Origin: Azorinus chamasolen
Lineage: Eukaryota > Mollusca > Bivalvia > Cardiida > Solecurtidae
Assembly (NCBI GenBank): GCA_963576725.1
Contig: OY755243.1
Span: forward strand, 79,963,445 to 80,027,444
Reading direction: 5' to 3'
DNA: 64,000 nucleotides
The position numbers and the translations under genes are program-made. The notes under the pieces are model-generated. The model saw only the letters and a list, made by a program, of their open reading frames with translations. It was not told where the DNA came from and did no database searches. This document shows positions 43,734 through 56,700 of this stretch, piece by piece (the first letter of the stretch is position 1; every line of letters begins with the position of its first letter).

Positions 43734-44210
43734 TTAACCCTTTACTCCATAATAACGCCTTTCTACGCCTTTGCAACAGAGTAGACCTAGTAGACCGGGA
43801 TCAGATGGCTCCTGTAGGAGCCATCTGATTGGTCTGTTCTGTTTGCTTTATAAGATATACATTCATCATATAATAAAGATATGATTATATAGTTTATGCC
43901 ATTGTTAAAAATGCCTGTGTCCATGAGCTATTATAACAACTAATCTAATATTCATGGTGTCATTATCTCTTACATGAATATTCATGGAGTAACGGGTTAA
44001 TAAAAGAAATAATGACTTTATGACTATAAATTATGTCACTTAATTTTTTTCTGCCAAAGCAGAAACTGTAGAATCAGATCTACAAATGTACATTTTTTCA
44101 TAAGCAAACAACAAAACCTGATCAGATGGCTCCTACAAGAGCCATCTGATCTGGAACCGCACTGTTTGCAAAGGCATCAAAAGTCATAACTATGAGGCAA
44201 AGGATCAAGA
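43734..44210. mobile_element. Two PalA MITEs, adjacent
   Basis: First: TTAACCCTTTACTCCATAAT to GGAGTAACGGGTTAA (44000). The second continues directly with AAGAAATAATGACTTTATGA, core 44103-44170 and a worn right tip. Confidence 0.7.
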
Positions 44211-44359
44211 AATTGTAGCAGACAGCAACTTTTGCAGATGACAAATTACCTAGTGTTATATAGCAGAAGCACTTTAACATCCAAAGGCGCAGAGTGACAA
44301 TATGACTAGTAATCAGTACTTATTACACACACAAGCTTTGAAGTTAGGTAGAAAAAAAC

Positions 44360-44541
44360 CCTCTTTGAACGCTAGCAGTGAATTCAGAATAACTTGAGCA
44401 AAGAGTTTGGATCATGATAACTAAGCATCTGATAAGGATCCAAACCATTTCACGCTTTTTATTTTTCTGGAAAGAGATGGAAGAAATGTCAGATTTGAGA
44501 ATTGTAGCAGACGACAATTACTTCCCAAAGCAAAGAGTTAA
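44360..44541. mobile_element. PalE MITE, degenerate
   Basis: CTCTTTGAACGCTAGCAG to GCAAAGAGTTAA around TTTGGATCATGATAACTAAG / GATAAGGATCCAAACC. Confidence 0.55.
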
Positions 44542-44599
44542 CGTCTTAATCTATTGAAGTATTTGGACACCAGACCTACCCTCTCCACTGCTTTGTAAA

Positions 44600-44735
44600 G
44601 CTGAATAAGTCAATTTCATACCATTTTGTTAACTTTAAATTAGATTGACGCAGTAGCAAACAGTGAAGACCTTGATTAAACTGCTCCTGAAGGAGCAGTA
44701 GATCTGGGTCTGCACTATTTGTCCAAATATGTATG
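44600..44735. mobile_element. PalF remnant
   Basis: GCAAACAGTGAAGACCTTGA and mirror GATCTGGGTCTGCACTATTT with centre TGCTCCTGAAGGAGCA. Ends not recognisable. Confidence 0.55.
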
Positions 44736-44761
44736 TCAGAATACTTAGGGTATTTACAGTA

Positions 44762-45173
44762 TGGTAAAACCCCTCTACACCGGAATTCTAGTAGAGAAGA
44801 ATTTAAGATATGTTTAGGCAGGTGGCTCCAAGAGGAACTTTCTGCATGACTTTCACCCTGCATTAACTCTTTCCCTGTTCTATATTTATTCCAAATTTCA
44901 ATTCCTATTGAATATTCATGGACAAACTAGTTATAATGACATATGGAAGGTGGGATATTGTAGCCCTTTTAGAAAGTAAAGAGACAGATCTTCCAAATTC
45001 CATCAGCAAACGGAGCAGACCCTGGTCAGACGGCTCATAGGAGCCGTCTGATCTGGGTCTACTCTGTTTGCAAATGCCTGAAAACACGTTTATATGAGGG
45101 AAAGGGTTTAAGCTGCAACCTGTCTTAAAGACCGATACTTAACTGAATGTCCGGTTGAGAGAGGTTTAACAGT
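44762..45173. mobile_element. PalD MITE carrying a complete PalA (44863-45111)
   Basis: PalD: TGGTAAAACCCCTCTACACC to GAGAGGTTTAACAG. PalA (TTAACTCTTTCCCTGTTCTA to GGGAAAGGGTTTAA) is inserted at the TTAA of CCTGCATTAAGCTGC, a site intact in the PalD at 41730-41733. PalA core 45004-45072. Confidence 0.85.
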
Positions 45174-45378
45174 ATACCTATAAAATGTGAGAGAGAGAAG
45201 GGACACAAAACATGTAATACCAACAACTAACTCCAATGTCAATCTAAACAGATAAACACAACACAGACTGTATATTATATAGATGAAGGTAAGAAACATA
45301 TTGTTACATCTGAATATCTTATATCTCCGACAAACCCTGTCTTGATAGTATTCATAGAACCATGCCAGAGAGGACATT

Positions 45379-45673
45379 TTAACCTTTTACCTCAGGAATA
45401 TTCATGTAAGAAATAATTATTTCATGAACATTAATTATGATGAATTTTTTTATCTTGACATATGACCACAGACATTTTTGGCATAGCACAAACTGCTGAA
45501 TTAGATCTTACAATTCCATTAACAAACAGGGTAGACTCTGAAATTATAACAGATTCTACCAGTACCAAACAATCTCGTGTACATATGCCATTATAAAAAT
45601 TGAGCTAAAAAATATTCATGATGTTATTACATGTACTTGTTACATGAGTATTGAACAGGAAGAAAAGGGTTAA
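45379..45673. mobile_element. PalA MITE without proper hairpin
   Basis: TTAACCTTTTACCTCAGGAA to GGAAGAAAAGGGTTAA. The core is replaced by AACAGGGTAGACTCTGAAAT and a mismatched remainder. Confidence 0.6.
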
Positions 45674-45869
45674 AATGCTCATGGTCACTTATTACATGGC
45701 CCCTTCAGAGTTCTACTGAATTTCCTAGATATGCTTCTTACCTGCAGCTTTCTAAATAAGTATCTATTCAGCCCTGATCTTACTGTTAATTGAGACAACC
45801 CGTAAAAGGAGAAGGCTGCTGCGGCACACAGTGTTGACCCGAGGCATAGATAAGATACACAACAGTTCC

Positions 45870-46120
45870 TTTATTTCTCAACCAAACCCTATGTTGTCAC
45901 CACTCTTTAGAATCGTCTCAAAGAGACGATTCTAAAGAGTGGTGACAACATAGGGTTTGGTGGAGTAACTACTATTTTAGTACAGTAAAACCCCTCTAAT
46001 GTGACCACATAATGAATAAAGATGGATGTCTTTATAAGCAGGTGGTTGCTTAATGCAGGACAAAAGTAATACAGAAAGCTCCTCTAGAAGTAAGAGAATA
46101 TGCACCTTTATCTATAGCTC
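45870..46120. mobile_element. PalC MITE carrying a truncated PalD (45982-46090)
   Basis: The PalC palindrome at 45878-45968 is nearly perfect (CAACCAAACCCTATGTTGTC, centre GTCTCAAAGAGAC). PalD starts TACAGTAAAACCCCTCTAAT and stops in its left hairpin arm. The PalC tail GCACCTTTATCTATAGCTCT follows. Confidence 0.75.
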
Positions 46121-46547
46121 TGGTTGACCCTGATAAAAAGCCACATTTCATGTATGGTACATGTTCCTGGGCAAGTTAAACACAAACCACAAATGGCTTA
46201 AAAACCTTTCTCTGAATCCAAACAAGTTAACCCCTTCAACACTTACGGAGCAATTATGTAAATATTTTGTCATCTGCTTCCATTCTCATAGCAATGTTGT
46301 TCAAGTTTTTTCTTTTTAAAGACATAGGGCATCAAACAGATGGAACCCTAATGAGAAACTGTGTTACTCTGCATCTCATTTGGAACAAGCATTTTGAAAA
46401 AGGTTATCATAATTCGGTCCATAAAGTTGAAGGAGTTTAAATACTTGCATACAATACCATAATATTGAAAACTAGACAACCCTAATATGAGCAAACTGAC
46501 AAAATTCTCGTTACAAATACAAAGGCCATATTCAATATTTGATAATG

Positions 46548-46990
46548 TTTTACCATATCCCTCGTGAATATTCATTAAGATATAATGACATTATGAATAT
46601 GTATTAGATGAATTTTCATAAAGGTGAATGAGTACAGTATATTTTGGCTTTGGCAGAAACTGTAGAATCAGATCTACATAATTTACACTCTTTGCACGCT
46701 ATGTAATTTTTCGTCTGCTTCAATTCTTAAAATAAACTTTCTCTCATTTCTTTGCAAAAATATGGTCAAGATGACAAACAGTTTGAATCCTGATGAGACG
46801 CCGCATGACGCGGCGTCTCATCTGGATCCAAACTGTTCGCATAGGTAATCAGTTTCACCACTAGCGTGCAAAGAGTTAATAAGCAAACAGAACAGACTCT
46901 GATCAGACAGCTCCTACAGGGGTCATCTGATCTGGGTCTTATCGGTTAACAAAGGTGCCATCAGTCATCTCTACGAGGGAAATGATAAAA
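46548..46990. mobile_element. PalA MITE carrying a PalE (46683-46879)
   Basis: PalA: ATATCCCTCGTGAATATTCA left, TAAGCAAACAGAACAGACTC right. PalE lies between, with hairpin 46777-46841 (GATGAGACGCCGCATGACGC centre) and end GCAAAGAGTTAA. Confidence 0.75.
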
Positions 46991-47008
46991 CTAATGAAGC
47001 TCGATGTC

Positions 47009-47234
47009 TTAACCCTTACAACATTGACTTCTTTTCAAATGAACTATTCCAAAATTCAAACAGGTCAAGCTTATGATGAATTTTTAAGGATTTTTCTACA
47101 GAAAAGTGTAACATTCACTAACATGACATAAAGTGCAGACCCTGATGAGAGGGCTCCTCTAGGAGCCATCTCATCTGGGTCTACAGTGTTTGCAAAGGAC
47201 ATTAGTGACTCATGTCCCGCACAGTAAGGGTTAA
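47009..47234. mobile_element. PalF MITE, complete reference copy
   Basis: TTAACCCTTACAACATTGAC to GCACAGTAAGGGTTAA. The hairpin at 47123-47197 (AGTGCAGACCCTGATGAGAG, centre GGCTCCTCTAGGAGCC) shows the T-T mismatch at CCTGATG/CATCTGG. 47235-47684 holds no clear feature besides a faint hairpin near 47520. Confidence 0.8.
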
Positions 47235-47684
47235 GGAATGACCTATTTTTGCTGTTTCTCAGTATAAATTGAGATGCCATCTATATTATCGAAATTTTCC
47301 AAAATATATACCAGTATAATTTTTCAAATTATCTCACAAATAAACTACATGTACCCTAATTACTCTAAGCATTTGGACAAACAAACTTATGCAAATAGGT
47401 TAATTTTAACCTAAATTTTGAGACACTAGGTCTGCCCCAAAACCAATTTTATAGGTCAATGCAGGTTTTTATTTCATTCACATAAACGGGATAAACAAAA
47501 TTATTGAAGAAGCAAATTGCATAGTCTGATCAAAACACTCATTTATGAGCAATTTGATCTTGGTTTGCAATATTTGCTGCATAATAGAGAAACTACGGTA
47601 AACTAATAGGCTATGGCAGAACCTAGACTCTATTCTTTGAGAAAGCAGGGACAGATAAAATAACATCAAGCCATTCACCGTTGC

Positions 47685-47761
47685 TTATTTGCTTTTCTGT
47701 TGCCCAGGGTCCAAAGATATCTCCAGCTCTTGGATCCATTTCAGTCCCTCTGTTGTGGTAC
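47685..47761 (-). CDS. HYI: HYI terminal exon
   Basis: Acceptor TCTCTAG. Completes the Gly codon, then TTTEGLKWIQELEISLDPGQ to TAA at 47685-47687. Confidence 0.9.
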
Positions 47762-50700
47762 CTAGAGAATGAAACACAGTAAAGAATGGGCTTATTAACC
47801 ATTTACTCATTAAATAGGCCTGTCTACAACTTTGCAAACAGAGCAGACCCAGATCAGCCAGCTCCTGCAGGAGCCATCTGATCCAGGTCTGCTGTCTGCT
47901 TATGATATAATACAGATATAATTCTACAGTTTCTGCCTTGGTCAAAACTTCCCGTGTTCTTGTGCTATTATAACAATTAATCTAATAAATATGCATGAGG
48001 TCATTATTTCTTACATGAATATTCATGGAGAAAGAGTTAACTAGAAAATATATTAACCCATTCCCTCATATTGATGACTTTTGACGACTCTGTAAAAGTC
48101 ACTTTGTGAAACCATTGTGATAAATAGAGCATTTTGCTCCTATAGGAGCAAATGCTCTATTTATCACAATGGCTTCAAACTGCAAAATTCTATTTTTTTC
48201 ATTTTCTCTAGTTAATGCTCCTTTTCGGTAGATTTGTTCAAAGAGGTTTATCTAAAAATAGCCTATGAGGTAATGGGTTAATATGGATTCTGAAAACCTA
48301 TAAACAGTACCGACCAAATGATCAGTGACTACACCACTGATCAGCGTCTACACTGTTGATAGTAAGGTTTTGTTAAAACTGATGTACTTAACCTGTTCTT
48401 TCATATAAATGCTTTTTAACCCATTCACTCTTACACAATTTTAAGACCCAATCTCTTTGAATAAATCTAACCAAAACTGGCATATTCTAGAGAAAAGGAT
48501 TTTTTTTAGAACTGTGTAGCTTTGAAACCACTGTGATAAATAGAGCATTTGATCCATATGATCATTTATCACAATGGTTTCCAAAAATGACCTTTGAAGA
48601 GGCATCAAAAGGTATCAATATGAGGGAATGGGTTAATGCCTTGCAAACAGAGTCGACTCAGATCAGACGGCTCCTGTAGGAGCCGTCTGATCTGGATGTG
48701 CTCTGAATTATATGGATCTCATCCTATAGTTTTCGTCAAAGCAAAACATTCCCATTACATTATAGAAATTAAGTTAAAGAATATTCATGAAGTGGCCAAT
48801 TCACACATAAATGTTCATTAAGGAAAGGATAAAACAATGAAGATCTTGAACAGAGCTCATATCTGCACTGCCAAATTTGGTCATGGTTATTTCTACTGCA
48901 ACTCTTGGCATGCTAAATAATTGTTGTCTGCTAAATCTGTTAACTGCTGTAATTGACTAACATCCCTACTAATATGACTCTTAACCCTTTCCTCCATGAA
49001 TATTCATAAGAAATAATGACATCATGAATATTAATCAGATTAATTTGTTATGGTAGCACATGGGTACAGAACATTTTAGCCATGACAGATACTGTACGAT
49101 CATATCTATAGTATATCATAAGCAAACAGAGCATCCCCTGATCAGACGGCTCCTATTGCAGCTGTCTGATCTGGGTTTACTCTGTTTGCAAAGAAGTAGG
49201 TGTATTTATGAAGTAAAGAGTTAAGCTTTTTCCTCATATAAATGCTTTTTAACATCTTTACAGAGTGTACCCAGATCAGACGGCTCCTGTTAGGAGCTAT
49301 CTGATCTGGGTCTGCACTGTTGTTTAAGAAATAGACCAGACTCTACAGTTTTACCAAAACCATAAATCCTGTGTACATATGCCATTAAACCAATTCAGCT
49401 ATAAATATTCATGATGTCATTATTTCTTACATGACTTTTCAGCAGGGAAAGGGTTAAAAGAAAAGGATAAAAGTTACTGATCAGAAACCATTTTGGTCTA
49501 CTGAACAATGTTGGACCCTTTAAATAATGACATCATGAATATTAATTAGATTTATATTTACGATAGAACCTGGACATAGGCATTTTTGACTTTGGTAGAA
49601 ACTGTAGAATCATATCTATATCATATCATAAGCAAACAGTGTAGACCCTGATCAGACAGCTCCTACAGGAGCAAAGGTATAGAAAGGTGTATTCATGGAG
49701 TAAAGGGTTAAGTACACAGTGATCTCTTGCCGAATTTTAAAATACATTTCTCCTTCTTTACCCATGCCCTGTTGTATAATTACATATATATTCACTGTGT
49801 ATACGTATTTTGCTGTGCAATCACTGCTGTTGAGTGTACTGGTTGCACTATCAACTTGTAAATAGTGCAGACCCTGATGAGACAGCTCCTGCAGGAGCTG
49901 TCTTATCTGGGTTTTCACTGTTTACAGGTAGGTATATTGACGTGAATAGCAAGCGAAGGGTTAACCCTGGCTCCCTGTTCTATGTTTGTTCCAAATTTTA
50001 ATACCTACTGAATATTCATGGACAAAATAGTTATAACGAAGTAAGGAATGTTGAACCTTGTAGCCATTTTAGAAAGTAAAGAAAAAGATCTATGAAATTC
50101 CATTAGCAAACAGAGCAGAGCCTGATCAGACGGCTCATATTATATACAGGTCTACTCTATTTGCAAATGTGTGAAATGAGGGAAAGCATTAACCTCTGAC
50201 ATACAGACCTTAAAATCAATAGGGCTCATCTATTCACAATGACCAACCTCCTTATAAATTATGAATACTCCTAGGATATAGATCAATTAGTTATTGATTG
50301 GAAACCGTTTTGTCAACAAGCGGACTGACATGTGCAAAGTTATATATCACCTGTCTTTGAAGGTGGAGATAAAACACCAACTATTCCATTGTTTTACAAG
50401 GTTAACCCTTTCCTCCATATATATGCCTTTCTACACCTGTGCAAACAGAGTAGACCCAGATCAGACAATAAGAGCAGTCTGATCAGGATCTGTTATGTTT
50501 GTTAATGGAATAATATAGATCTGATTCTATAGTTTCTACTTTTGCAAACAAAATCATGTGTTAATATGCCATTTTAAAAATTCATCTATTTAAAATTCAT
50601 GATGTCACCATTTATTATATGAATATTCATGGAGTAAAGGGCTTAAAAAAGTTGTTACACAAATTTAGACAAGGTCTGGTTTTAACCTTTTCCCTGAATA

Positions 50701-53700
50701 TTTATTAGCTGAATGTTTATAATTAAACATGAGCACAGATATTTTTGACCTTGGCAAAACCCTGATCAGACGACTCCTACAGGAGTCATCTGATCTGGGT
50801 TTACTCTGTTTGCAAATGTGTGAAAAGTCATTTACATGTAAAAATGAATTCAAGCAACAATTTTGTAACTACACTTACTGAACAAAGGCTTGATAGGCTT
50901 TGGCTCCATAAAAAGAAGTTGACAATTCATGTGATCTATCTTGATCCAAACTGCATCCAATCTAACTTTTAACCCTTTACCTCACGGATATGCCTTCTAA
51001 TGCCTTTGCAAACAGTAGACCAAGATCAGACAGCTCCTGTTGGTTTATGGAAATTACATAGATCTGATTCTAGAATTTCTGCCAAGGTGAAACTATGCTG
51101 TGTTCATTATAAAGTCAGCTAATATCCATGGCATCATAAATCTCTTCCATTAAGATTCACAAGAGTTAATAAAAATGGTAGAAAATGACAATTTTTACAC
51201 ATGCTTATAAAATTTAGAGTGCTTCAACACTTTTACACTGCCTTGTGTCAGGGTTTATAAAACAACATGCTTAAGTCTGAGTTCATTCTCATGCGTCTGA
51301 CTGGTCAGATTTTGAGCTTGAGAATGAAATCAGACTTCGGCCCAGATCGGTCAGTTTACCTCTTGGTTTGTACTCCAGGCCAACAAACCCATCATAGCCA
51401 ATATCCTCCAGCAGCCTCAAAATGTATTTATAATTCACCTCCCCATTAAAGTCTGGCTCCCCACGGTCAGGAACTTGAGCTATCTGAATATGACCTACAA
51501 AACAATACATGTATGTTATGTGTATATCTTAACCCTTTCCTCCATGAATATATGAGTACATGAGTATTTGGACACAGGAATTTTTAGCCAGGGCAGAAAC
51601 TGTAGAATCATATCAGATTCTATATTATATCATAAGCAATCAGAGCAGACTCTAGGAGCCGTCTGAACTGGGTCTACTCTGTTTGCAAAGGCATATAAAG
51701 GTGAATTTATGGAGTAAAGGATTAACCCTTTCCTTCATACAAACCCTTTTTCAAGCCTCTGCAAGCAGAGTAGACCCAGATCAGACGGCTTCTGTACGAG
51801 CCGTCTGATCTGGGTCTGCTCTGCTTGCCTGTGAAATCATATATAGACCTGGCTCTACAGTTTCCATCCATATCAAAACTTAATGTGTACCATACATATG
51901 CCACTATAAAAATTCAGTTAATACAGTAAAAACCCTCTAAACCGGAGATCTAGTGGAGAATAATTTAGATACTTTTAGGCAGGTGGCTGCTTAATGCAGG
52001 GTAAAAGTCATGCAGAAAGCTCCTAGAGGAGCTTTCTGCATGACTTTCACCCTGCATTAAGCTGCCACCTGTCTCTAAGACCATTTTATCCCGTCACTAC
52101 AGCCGCTAGTGACGTAATAAAGGGGTAGCATAATAAACCTAAGTTTATACGTACAGTAGAGGTTTATTTGTATAGTAGGTGTAGGAATTTTTCTTAACGA
52201 CAGGAACTATTTTTAATGTTTCTTCAAAATTGTTTTACCAAAAATAACGTATTAATTGAAAGAAAAAACACTTAATATGGATAATTATCATTAAGTATCC
52301 CAGTAAAAACCCAAACCGTCATTTAAAAAAATAATAGAAAGGAAAAAGAGAAAAAAAAAGATTCGTCAGAGGTGAGAATCGAACCGGGGATAACTGCACG
52401 ATAAGCGACCATCGTAACCACTACGCTATCGGGCCAGACATACTGTAAGCGAAATTTAAGATGTATATAAAGTTACCATGCTACTATATTGACGCGTTTT
52501 TTTAAAAAAAAGCAAAATAAAACAATAAAACTTCATTAAAATATTTATCACTCTCATAATAATTTAATCGATAAACTCTTACAAGGGCGGCGATGGTCAT
52601 AGACCTAAATATAGCCTGTTAAGTTCCATTGACGAGTGACGTTAGCCCTATCTAAAAATAGAAACCGAGACGACGGAACTCGAAGCCTCCGATAGAATAA
52701 TAAACATGTCTGTTTGAATTAACATATCGACTCTCGATTCAAACGATCTTATTTTTCAAATTCAAGCACGTTTTCCCGTTAATCGATAAACTCTTACAAG
52801 GGCGGTGATGGTCATAGACCTAAATATAGCCTGTTCAGTTCCATTGACGAGTAACGTTAGCCCTATCTAAAAATAGATACCGAGACGACGGAACTCGAAT
52901 TTGACAATGTAGAGCCTCCGGTAGAATAATAACCATGTCTGTTTGAATTAACATATCGACTATCGATTCAAACGATCTTATTTTTCAAATTCAAGCACGT
53001 TATCCCGTCTTGTAATGTAAGTATCCAAACTATTTTCCTCTGCGGTAGCTCATTATTTACGTCTTTAGAACGGAAATGAAAAGGGAGGTCCGTTGATCGA
53101 AAAACCGCATTTTCAATGCAAATTATTTCAATATTCGTATGTTTTATGAGTCTATGAAAAAAGATATAACTAAATTGACTGGATAAATAGAATAATAGGT
53201 TAGTGCCGTAGATGGGACGCCTTTATCCGACTCGGAGAGAAAACAGTTGAGGCTCGGCAAGCCTCGCCTCAACGTTTTCTCCCCTCGTCGGATAAAGGCG
53301 TCCCATCTACGGCACTAACCTATTATTCTCTATATTTATACTAAATTGAACATTCGGTTTCCAGGGGTTTTACTGTAAATGTTCATGAAAGCAATATTTC
53401 TTACATTAATATTGAACTGGGAAATGGTTAACGGTCTTTCTAAAATAGAAGTAAACTTATGTTTATATTTCAAACTAGAATGAATAATTAAAATAATAAC
53501 ATCAAGAATATGATTTACAGAGCTACAGATAAGGGTTCGTACCCAAATACTAAAATCGTTATTTCTCCACCAAACCCTATACTGTGACCACTCTTTAGAA
53601 TCGTCTCGAAGAGACGATTCTAAAGAGTGATCACAGTATAAGTGTTATTCTTGAAAATGTTTTAATTTACGCATCCTATCTGAAGCTCTGGATTTAGATG

Positions 53701-56700
53701 GTTTCACAACATATATTTAGATGATTTTATGACATATTAATTTTTAGTAAATGTCCATGGTAGTGATAGTAGAATCAGATCTACATGTATATAATTTCAT
53801 ATGAAAACAGAGCAGACCCTGATCAGACAGATTCTACAGGAGCTGTCTAATCTAGTTCTTCTCTGTTTGCAATGCCTTAAAATGTGTCTATCAGCTAAAG
53901 TGTTAAGCCTCATTTGCTTTGTGAACTTGTCCATATACAGAGGTCCAGATAAGATGCCTAAATTAAAACATTTTCAAGAATAGTGCCTTTATTTCTCCAC
54001 CAAACCCTATAGATTGCTATGACGTCGTACCATTTTGTTTATTATACTCTGATGAAGTCTTATGGACGAAACATGTCAGTTAAAAAGTTGTTTTTTTTCT
54101 TCATTTTATATATTATCAGTATCAAAACACATTTTCTTCATTTGATTTCAAAGACAGTATCAGATGGGAAATGTTTTTAGACGCAGGTGGGTGTCGAGTC
54201 ATATGTATAATAAGTTCCAATAACTTTGATCCAAATAACATAACTTTTAACTAAATAGTCTATCAGTCAGTCTCTCCATTATAACATACTTACCTATATA
54301 TGGCAGAAATTTCTTCAAATTCCCTGTTAAATCACCGGATATGATTTGAGCATGAAAGACATCCTGGAATCCAAAAGCAGTTACTTAGTAATATTATACA
54401 AGCCTTACCACCATAGATAAATCTTCGATAATACACTATCTTGTTGGTACGCATTAGAATCACATCAGAGAGGCATTTCTAATAAGTAAATGTATATATA
54501 CCTACAAGATGGGAGTGTTAGAGAAATATATAAACTCATTTTTTTCCACCAATGAGAAAGGTTTATGTCTTTTCCTCATAGAAACACCTCTTCACACCTT
54601 TGCTAACAGACTTCACCCAGATCAGACAGCTTCTTTAGGAGCAATCTGATCAGGGTCTGCTCTGTTTGCTTATGAAATAATATATACATCTGATTCTACA
54701 GTTTCTGTCATGGCAAAACATTTCTGTGTTCATATGCCAAACTAAAAATTATTCTAGCCATCTGATCAGGACCTGTTTTTGTTTGCATATGATTAATTTG
54801 CAATAAACAGATAAATGAAGACAAAAACAAATCTAGGAAGCTAGTAAACTGTAATTAAGAGTAAGACATTCAAATATTTATCTGCCTGCATGTTAACATT
54901 TCAAATCCACAATTTTGCGATTTAGATATTGGTTGTAAAATTCTATTTATCAAAGGGCACTGCTTGTATCCAATCATTACAACCAGTTCGTATTTTTTTT
55001 ATACTACACACCATTTTGAGACTTTGGTTGTAAAATTCTATAAATGTACAGAGCTACAGATACTAAAATCATCATTTCTCCACCAAACCCTAAACTGTGA
55101 CAAACTCTTTTGAATTGTCTCTTCGAGACTATTATAAAGAGTTGTCACACCATACAGTTTGGTGGAGAAATAAAGAAGTTATTCTCGAAAATGTTTTAAT
55201 TTATGCATCTTATCTGGAGCTCTGTCTATAAATGTAATACATGAACTTACAAACTGTAGTTTAAGGTTAGGATGGTTCACTTTCTTTATATATTCCACTG
55301 CTGTAAAAAGAAATCAAATACAAATGTTTACCTTTTTTATCATGTTGTAAAAATTGATGCAGAGCAACAGATACTATAATCGTCATTTTTCCACCAAACA
55401 CTATGCTGTGACCACTCTTTAGAATTGTCTCACAACATAGGGTTTGGAGTAGAAATAAAGGAGTTATTCTTGAAAATGTTTTAATTTACATATCTTATCT
55501 GGAGATCTGTTGATGTAAGCTAAAATTTTTTGCAATTTTACTTACTTCCAGGTTTTTCAAGTGTTCGGGTCAGCCGATTTATTTAGTATTAGCTTAACAT
55601 CTAGATCAAGTTTGTCTGCATCCATGACAATGGAATGTGGCATCTGATCTGATCTGAGTCAACACCAGCACAGATCCTGATCAAACCCTTTATTTTAATG
55701 TAGTAGCTGATCTGGATCAAAATGTTTGCAAATGTTCAAAATCTCCACAATTTCCACATGATGCTGGTCAAACTGACTCTTCACAAGAAAAGAAAAAAAT
55801 TAACCCTTTACTCCATAAAATTTAATAATGCCTTTCTATGCTTTCCTATAGGAGCCGTCTGATCTGGGTCTACTCTGTTTGCAAAGGTGTGAAAAAGCGT
55901 TTATATGAGGGAAAGGGTTAATAATCACATTTATTGAGTAAAGGTTTAAGCAGATTATTACAAAATGTGAAAATGTTTACAAAACTTTCAACAACAGGCA
56001 CATGATGACTTAATTGGTGAAGCAAATAGTACAGATCCAGATCAGAGCCCTTTGATCAGTGGCTACACTGCTTGTCTATGTCTCTTAACCCTTTCCCTCT
56101 TATAAACGTGAATACAGAGTAGATCAAGATCAGATGGCTCCTATAGGAACCATCTGATCAGGATCTGCTCTGTTTGCTAATGGAATTTGAAAGATCTGTT
56201 TCTTTACTTTCTAAAATTGCTACAATGTTCCACCTTCCATACTTGATTATAACTGTTTTGTCCATTAATATTCAGTAGGTACTGAAAGTTAGAACAGGGA
56301 AAGGATTAACCCATTCCCTGATATTGACGACTTTTGACGACTCTGTGAAAGTCACTTTGTGAAACCATTGTGATAAATGTGATAGGAGCAAATGCTCTAT
56401 TTTCTTACATTGGTTTCAAACTACAAAAATTCTAAAATTTTCCTTTTCTCTAGTTAATGCTCCTTTTCAGTAGATACATTCAAAGAGGTTGTATCTAAAA
56501 TTAACCTATGAGGGAATGGGTTAAGTAGTTGTTTGCGAGGAAATGGGTCAAAGTTTTTTCTTAAACGCTTTACTCCATGAATATTCATGTACAAAATTAT
56601 GATATCATGAATATTATTTAGATTAGTTTTTATAATGATATATATGAACACAGGACATTTTGGCTCTGACAGGCAAAACTGTAGAAATAGATCTATACTA

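Larger units (their letters stand above)
52083..53335. mobile_element. Unclassified 1.25-kb insert inside PalD
   Basis: Starts CCCGTCACTACAGCCGCTAG, TGACGTAATAAAG (small hairpin). It contains a tRNA-like segment, a tandem duplication and a 141-bp palindrome at its right end. TTTAT occurs at both borders (52084-52088; 53336-53340 region), a possible 5-bp duplication. No coding frame. Class unknown. Confidence 0.5.
51722..53431. mobile_element. PalA MITE holding PalD, itself holding a 1.25-kb insert
   Basis: PalA: TTAACCCTTTCCTTCATACA, core 51759-51828, resuming at 53378 (AATGTTCATGAAAGCAATAT) to GGGAAATGGTTAA. PalD 51924-53375 is TA-flanked with hairpin 51990-52072. Its right arm is cut after GTCTCTAAGACCA and resumes at about 53336 with ATACTAAATTGAACATTC. 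Confidence 0.82.

Noticed and set aside
52365..52435. Functional tRNA gene
   Set aside because: A and B boxes are present but acceptor and anticodon stems do not pair; kept only as tRNA-like.
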